Origin: Fusarium oxysporum f. sp. lycopersici 4287
Taxonomy: Eukaryota; Ascomycota; Sordariomycetes; Hypocreales; Nectriaceae
Direction: 5' to 3'
Assembly: GCF_000149955.1 (NCBI RefSeq)
Contig: NC_030995.1
Location: 2,686,213-2,750,212, forward strand
DNA: 64,000 nt
The notes under the pieces were generated by a model. It saw nothing but the letters and a program-made list of their open reading frames with translations, was not told the origin of the DNA and searched no databases. Both the position numbers and the translations under genes were made by a program. Shown one piece after another: positions 57,879-64,000 of the stretch. Numbering within the stretch: position 1 is the first letter of the stretch; each line of letters begins with the position of its first letter.

Positions 57879-57932
57879 TGCCTGCTCCTCCTCGTAAATC
57901 TGCCCAAGAATGGGAAAATGTTAAAAGCTGAT
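57879..57932 (+). pseudogene. Start of a Clr5-domain-like protein, truncated
   Basis: An ATG at 57879 begins MPAPPRKSAQEWENVKS and then hits a stop. Residues like SAQEWENVK resemble the beginning of the fungal Clr5 domain. It is cut off where the next decayed gene begins, suggesting a rearrangement junction at about 57930. Short, so tentative. Confidence 0.3.
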
Positions 57933-57938
57933 CACCAA

Positions 57939-59143
57939 GGAGTATTCACTCCTAGCAATCTGTCCAGCAAAATCGACACGGGGAACGTCTTGCGAGCATT
58001 TCTTCCAATCAACAATGACGAGGAGCGAAACCGAGTAACAGACTATCACAGATTTGCCACAGTGATAGACACCTGAGTCGTTTGCACGTGCCCCAATCTC
58101 ATAAATGTCACATTCTCAATTGATCATACATACCGTGTAGCAAGACTAGCAGGCATCCAGCAGAAACCGTCAGGTTTTCTCCATCGAGAATCTGAAGGAG
58201 GGAACAAGAATTCCATTTTTACAATCAGAACTGAAAAATGAACTCGGTGGGTTTTATGTAATTGTCAATGGAACAATGCTTGAAGCTGTGGGGGACCTGG
58301 ATGACACCGGCGTGTGGGAGTCTATCACAGTATCAGACCCAAGCTCAAATACCAACGTGCTCTTGCAGGCTACCCTGTACATGACCTCGTTCCAGGCACA
58401 AGGAATGGAAAACATTGCGACGAGGACCACACCAAGACTCGCAGAGCCTTCGTTAGTTTGGGACCCCCCGACGGCTAAGTGTAATACAAAGACTGTTCTG
58501 CAACAACTTGGCGCTACGACATCAGAAATACCTATCGCACAACGCAGAACCTTCCACTTTGCACCCCCTCTACGGTGTAAGCAATCCAATTTTCTAGTCA
58601 CTGGAGACAGCATGGAGACTAACGATAGTATTTACAGTGCCCGACTGGGACCCGTTATACGCTGGTATGGTGAACAGCGCCGAATTCTCGATTTCCAGCG
58701 ACATGGTCATGTGCACGAAAAGTCCAGCCATGGCCTTGTAGGCCTACTTTATAAGGTTATGTTCTATATGTTATTATGATCGGATTACCATGTTCGACAT
58801 GGCCGGATCATCAATGCAAGTTTCTTTGGTCCAAGTCACTCGACAACTAGGTTGGAGCGCCTTTATCAGCGTGTTTGTCGTGGTTGTGACTCATCTTATC
58901 CTTGTCCTCTTAGTCATAAATGATGCCCCGACGCTCTGGACTCCCCGGCCGTTTTCAAATCCTATGGGCCTCTATCTCACTGCTCCTTGGGTCCGTTACA
59001 GAAGACTGGATCAGGGAGGCGGACGCGGTGGACGATAAGACAGTTGAGTTTTGGTTGAATGATCGGGGACTTCACAATGTTTTGTTAGGCATTGAGTATG
59101 TTAAGTGTCGGGTGTATCTTGTCAATAAGCAAAAGGTCTCATA
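57939..59143 (+). pseudogene. Decayed large fungal membrane protein (C-terminal half)
   Basis: Pieces in different frames read in order. They are GVFTPSNLSSKIDTGNVL, CTCPNLINVTFSIDHTY, GFYVIVNGTMLEAVGDL, NVLLQATLYMTSFQAQ, then (after a good GT-AG intron, 58577-58637) PDWDPLYAGMVNSAEFSISS and MFDMAGSSMQVSLVQVTRQL. The last pieces are GWSAFISVFVVVVTHLILVL and EDWIREADAVDDKTVEFWL. This is the conserved tail of an uncharacterised fungal membrane-protein family with a final transmembrane helix. Breaks: TGA at 58074-58076, TAG at 58739-58741 (fits CAG-to-TAG), and frame changes near 58160 and 58925. It directly follows the large AT-rich block, so RIP leakage plus indels is a likely cause. The N-terminal half is missing. 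Confidence 0.7.
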
Positions 59144-60331
59144 GCTGTATATTGTTCCACTTAGAGGCTACTTAGAATAAAATTATCAATATCCAAAAAT
59201 ACTATTTCTCTAACCTGAACATACCGTGGGCGGAAGGAAAGAGCTATGGAAATTATCGAAACTGCCATTGGGGACTGAAAGGTTGACCCTACAAAAGGCT
59301 CACGAATGAAAACACAAGTGAACAAGCGTTCTTTTACCTCGATTTTCAAATTAAAGTTCACTGTGCTACTTTCCTCGCAATGCAATGATCTGCAGAGAAT
59401 ATCACACGTATTGAATAATCACTTGAATCCGGCCAAGAAGTCGAGTTTTAAAAGAAGACTAACACTAGTATTGGAATTGTTGCTCTAGCATCGTCGTCGA
59501 CCATTTAGAGCTGGTTAGAAAAGCCATGCTTAAGCCTAGTAACTTATATGTCTGTGTAACCAAATTACCGAGAAGGATAGGATTTTGTTTCTCATGAGCA
59601 CCTGTACCTTCTCACGGATGGCCAATACATTTTCTTGACAATTCCTTTCTGTGGCTCGGCGATCCCACCACACGGCCCTAGCTAGTAATATGGGTCCGTC
59701 AGACGGCGCCGGAGCCACGCAGGGCCTTTCGTAATCTGAGTGAGTGCTCCGAAGGCGTTCGGAGGAGGATTGTTTCCAGTTTTCTCATCCATCTGCCATC
59801 TGCAGATCAATATGGATACCATGCAGATCAAGAACGAGCTTGTTGGAGAGCTGAAATATAGCTGCAGAATGAAAGCGAATGACGATGCAAGAAGAACGCC
59901 ACAGCTGCATCAGTGGGACAAAGGCGCTGATGCCCTAAACAACACCAATGACAGTTTGACACGGATCGGACTTAGTAAGTGCGAGAGATAAGATTTCGAC
60001 CGCTTTGACTAGCTTACTGCAAACAACATGTAGAAGTGATCAACACAAGCTCCCGACACTGCTGCCCAAGCTACAGTGGATGGAAATTGCTGGGCGGCGT
60101 TATGAGGTGCATTCAAGGTTCACTAGTCCGTGGCTGCCATACCCCGCCTTATTACGTAGTAAGGGCCTGCTGGGACAGGGGACAAATATGAAAAGGGACT
60201 CGGACAACAAGGGAATCAATCATAGAGGAACGAATTTTCACTTTCTCAACCCCTCTCCCTGACTGCGGACCTTACAGCTATCGACCAGCTACTTTATTTG
60301 TTTCAGATTATCACTCCATAAATCAATCGAT
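59144..60331. other. Intergenic region, no confident gene
   Basis: Short open frames occur at 59161-59385 (minus) and 59740-59991 (plus; from an inner Met at 59812 it reads MDTMQIKNELVGELKYS before a possible donor at 59976). Neither has a recognised domain. No repeat is seen. Confidence 0.35.
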
Positions 60332-63300
60332 ATGGGTGGCCTAGAGAGGCTTAAGAAATATCTCAACGCGAAAGAAAGGAAAGAAGTAAAAGAAGAGCCC
60401 AAAACGGCTTCATCACCAGTCGATAATCCGCGCCCATCCAAGCTTCCTGACAAAATTACAGATCCCCAACCACCTCTTGCCGGCAATGAATCAAAAAAAG
60501 AAAGCAAGCAGAACAAGCTCCAAGAGCAATTATGGAATGAGGCCTACGATAAGCTCCGAGAGAGTGGAAACAAGTACATCGCCCAATATGAAGAGATTCT
60601 CGTGTCCGAGCTCAAGAAAGACAACCCCGATACCGATTCAGCCTCACTTGGGAGCTCCCATGAGGGGCGGTGGCGTCACATGCAACGTCTCGTCCAGATC
60701 GGCCTGTCCAAGACTGAAAAGGAAGCCAAGATCTACGAGAAGGTGAACGATGGACTGGAACTCTTTGGCACAGTGAGAGCTCTAGTTGAACCAGCCGTAT
60801 CAGCCGTTCCGCAAGCTGCAATCCCGTGGGTAGGAGTTTGTTTCATCCTTGAAGTCATTTCAAACCCCGCGAAGCAGCCAGGCATCCATCGCGAGGGGCT
60901 CCAGCACGTTCTTTCACGAGTCAATTGGTACTGGAACCTCGCAGAACTTCTCCTTGAAGACAATTTGGAGTCGAAGGAAGACGTTGAAGAGACCGCATTG
61001 ACAAAACTACGACTTGAGCTCCAGCCACTTGTACTTGACTTGTACCAGAAGTTTCTTTGTTACCTGATAGAGAGTGTGTGCTACTTTCAAAAGAACCGGG
61101 CCACTGCATTCCTGAAGAGTGTGGTCAATATAGACTACTGGAATGGCAAGCTCAAGGAAATTGAGGCCTCAGAAAAAGAATTTGATAAGCATTCTCAGCA
61201 GTACAATACGACAGAATCCCGCGACAGGCTCAAGACTCTGATTATTGGTGTTAAAAGCATTGAGAAGGCTATCGATCGCCAGACCGAGCAGCAAAAGAAG
61301 CTCAATGAGGACGAAAGCAATAGACTGTGTCTTCGGGCTCTCTATATAACTAATCCACTCTATGATAAGGAGCGGATTGAGGAAGAGAAGGGTGGGCTTT
61401 TGTCTCATTGCTATTCCTGGATTTTCCTCACTGAGGGTTTCCAGACTTGGCAACAAGACCCTGATTACAAACTGCTTTGGATAAAAGGGGACCCTGGGAA
61501 AGGCAAGACAATGCTCCTTTGTGGCATCATTGATCGCCTTGATGAGACGACACCGAGCTTAATTTCATGCTTCTTCTGCCAAGCCACGAGGGATCATCAG
61601 AACAATGCTACAGCTGTTCTTCGGGGGATAATCTGGAGTCTTGCCCATCAACATCCTGCTCTAGTCTCCCATGTGCGCAGTGAATTTGACAGCGCAGGGG
61701 AGCAGGCGTTCAACGGACCAAACAATTGGGAAATTCTGTCATCCATCTTAAGGAGAATGATATCAGACAGCAGCAATCGGGCCCCTGAGGGTACCACTAT
61801 CATAATCGACGCCCTTGACGAATGCACCAAAGACAACAAAAAACTCCTTGATCTGATTATGGACTTTTGCGGTAATGACAATTCTCAAGTAAGGTGGATT
61901 GTGTCGAGTCGTAACTGGGTGGAATTTCAAGACGCCTTTATGAAGAAAACAATGACCTCACAACGAGTCATTGTGTCTCTCGAAGATAACGAGGAAGTCA
62001 AGGCATCGATTAAAAATGCTGTTGATGCATTTATCGAGTTCAAGGTGGGAGAACTCGAGAGAATTAAGGAGACTAAACTCGACGCCGAGCTTCATAATAT
62101 CTTCGCCGAAAAGTCCGGCAGCACCTTTCTCTGGGTGGCTTTAGCCTGTCAGAAATTGCTGGATAACGACATCGATGATTGGCAAATCCTCGATACACTG
62201 AAAGGATTTCCATCTGGCCTGAAAGACCTTTATAGGCGCATAATGCAGGAGGTCAAAGATTCCCGCCATGCATCGCAATGCAGGGACATCTTAGCAGTTG
62301 CCACCCTTGTGCACCGTCCTATATCATTGGGAGAACTGTCGTCTAGTGCCCAGTGCCTCTCCCAGCATTCGAATAGACTTGATGCCCTGAAGAAACAAGT
62401 CTTGCGTTGCAAAGGGTTTCTAGTTGTCACAGGAAACTTAGTCTTGTTTATGCATCAATCCGCGAAGGACTTCTTGTTGGAAGACCAGTTTGCAAAGGAG
62501 TTTATCTGGGAAGCTGAGAAGGAGGACCAGTTATCGGAAAACATTCTGCGTTGTCATCACACTATCCTAATTTCAATGTTGGAGACGATGAAGAAGACGC
62601 TCAAGTACGACATTTATGACCTTAAGAAACCGGGTGCAGATGTACTGGATATTGGCCGGAAGGATGCCTTGGATCCCCTGTCCCCGGTCAAGTATGCCTG
62701 TTGCTACTGGGCCGATCACATCTCGATATTCGACGACAAAGTTGCGTGTGCCACCCTCGAATTCCTCAAAATATCGGTGCTCTACTGGCTAGAGGCCTGT
62801 TCGCTCCTTGGAAAGGTGCCTATCGCAATGCTGGAAATTCAAAAGCTGCAGAATCTAGTGGTATGTCCCTGTTCCATATGTCATGCGTGCCTGTTCTAAC
62901 GGAGTCCCAGCTTGGTACAGAATACCTCGAATTGATTAGTGTCCTGCGAGACGTCAATCGGTTCGCCCTGTATTTCAAAAGTGCAATCGAACAGTTTCCC
63001 TTACAAACCTATGCATCCGGGCTTTTCTTCAGTCCTAGAACTTCATTGGCAAGACAGACATTCAAACAACATATTCTCGAGACGTCATGGCTTAATCTAC
63101 CTATTTCGGAAGACTGGGATCCTTGTGTTCAGACGCTCGAAGGCCATACATCTACAGTATCCAATATGGCCTTCTCTGGTAACGGCCAATGGTTAGCATC
63201 GACCTCTCATGATTACACAATCAGGATCTGGGACGTGGCGACGGGTGTTTGTCTACAGACCATAAACAGCCCTTATGTAGAGGTGCATGCAGTTGCATTT

Positions 63301-64000
63301 TCCAGTGACAGTTCCTGCCTTGCGTCAGCATCTGAAAACTGCACAATCGCATTTTGGGATACCAAGCCAAAGGAATTCATAAAGAGTCAAACAGTCGATA
63401 CTCGAGGAACTGTTATTATTGGTCTTCTTTTCCCCCCGGATGGCGAATGGCTCGCCTCTTGGTCGTGTGAGCCGAAGGTTCAGATTCGGAATGCGAAAAC
63501 GGGTGATTGCATTTACAGTATTACAGTTGAGCAACGACTTCCGATCGGACCTGAAATTCGGTTTTCCTTTTCATCTGACAGCCAGCGTATCTTGCTTGGC
63601 TCAGAACAACCTGGCGTCCGGGATATAGTTGGCTGCGAATGGACCAACTACCCTGAGATCCATCCGGAACGACTTTTAACATCAGCTTTCTCTTCAGAGG
63701 GAACATGGGTGGGACACGCTTTTGGCGAGCACGGTCATTCGATTTGGAAATTCACCGAGGTAGACTCCAATCGAGTGGTAGAATTACTGAGAGAAGACGG
63801 GTACGCGCTCCCGCCCTCAGGCCAATATCCAGCTGGGAGACCATTGCCAACACCGCAGAGGCCCTCAGCCATTTCAAATGACGGTAAACAGGTTGCAACG
63901 TGCACTGAATACCCATTCCGGCTCGCCATAATTGATGCCACTACCGGAGCCGTTGCATATGCAAACCTCCGAACTGCAACAGGGGCTGGAAGCGGTCTTC
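60332..64000 (+). CDS. NACHT-WD40 NLR-like protein, truncated by window edge
   Basis: Exon 1 (60332-62860, 843 codons) and exon 2 (62911 to the edge, still open) join in frame across a 50 nt intron, giving more than 1200 residues. After a charged, disordered start comes a helical domain (about residues 60-300; LWNEAYDKLRESG, then AAIPWVGVCFILEVISNPA) typical of the NWD N-terminal domain of fungal NACHT proteins. The NACHT NTPase follows: Walker A GDPGKGKT at 386-393, Walker B TTIIIDALDEC near 489-498, and GSTFLWVALACQKL. A helical region leads to WD40-like repeats from about 63140 (LEGHTSTVSNMAFSGNGQWL, IRIWDVATG). Such proteins act as intracellular sensors in fungal non-self recognition and programmed cell death (HET-E/HET-D class). 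The effector domain is of the NWD type, not a clear HET or HeLo domain. No break is seen. Confidence 0.92.

Noticed and set aside
1..64000. CRISPR arrays, bacterial operons, tRNA or rRNA genes
   Set aside because: No regularly spaced short repeats, no ribosome-binding sites and no cloverleaf or rRNA-like sequence were seen. The DNA is clearly fungal nuclear.

Overview
The window is nuclear DNA of a filamentous ascomycete (Pezizomycotina). Genes have many short introns of about 50-80 nt, and there are fungal Zn2Cys6 regulators, a PDR-type ABC transporter and a NACHT-WD40 protein. Gene-bearing stretches of ordinary composition alternate with long TpA-rich blocks that look like repeat-induced point mutation (RIP). 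A Sordariomycete is likely, but the sequence alone does not fix the genus. Seven runs of N interrupt the assembly (10910-11009, 16742-17741, 38563-39191, 45248-45999, 47264-47487, 48774-49117, 54442-54541).

Layout. 1-6 kb: an edge-truncated membrane protein, a large 814-residue membrane protein and a small GPI-anchored cysteine-rich protein. 6.9-7.15 kb: a RIP-degraded solo LTR. 7.6-22.2 kb: a YCII-domain protein, a C2H2 transcription factor (damaged, and carrying an assembly duplication), a divergent pair of fumarylacetoacetate-hydrolase-family protein and FAD aromatic hydroxylase, an unknown zinc-ribbon/AT-hook protein, and a type I extradiol ring-cleavage dioxygenase. 23.7-39.3 kb: an ABCG/PDR transporter, a Zn2Cys6 regulator and an MFS transporter whose second intron holds an intact Ty1/copia retrotransposon. 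40.9-43.7 kb: two divergent, apparently secreted amidohydrolases, one of them of the ACMSD-like decarboxylase type. 47.9-50.9 kb: a cutinase-transcription-factor-like gene killed by two CpA-to-TpA nonsense changes. 51.6-59.1 kb: LINE and piggyBac fragments, a rhodopsin-like membrane protein, a 2.7 kb AT-rich block and a decayed membrane-protein gene. 60.3-64 kb: a NACHT-WD40 NLR-like gene that runs off the right edge.

How the genes may work together (inference). Decarboxylase, FAD hydroxylase, extradiol dioxygenase, FAH-type hydrolase and YCII protein are the steps expected of a meta-cleavage route for a phenolic acid. Two transporters and local regulators sit among them. The 8-mer CCCCGCAA (or its complement) is repeated in the promoters of the hydrolase/hydroxylase pair (three copies), the dioxygenase (three) and the MFS/regulator pair (one), which suggests co-regulation. 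This putative catabolic cluster is the best candidate for an undescribed system here.

Caveats. At least five otherwise well-conserved genes need a single-base correction in or next to a short A/T run to stay in frame, so sequencing indels are a serious alternative to real mutation. Exon models were made by eye from splice signals and frame continuity, and family names come from recognition, not from searches.
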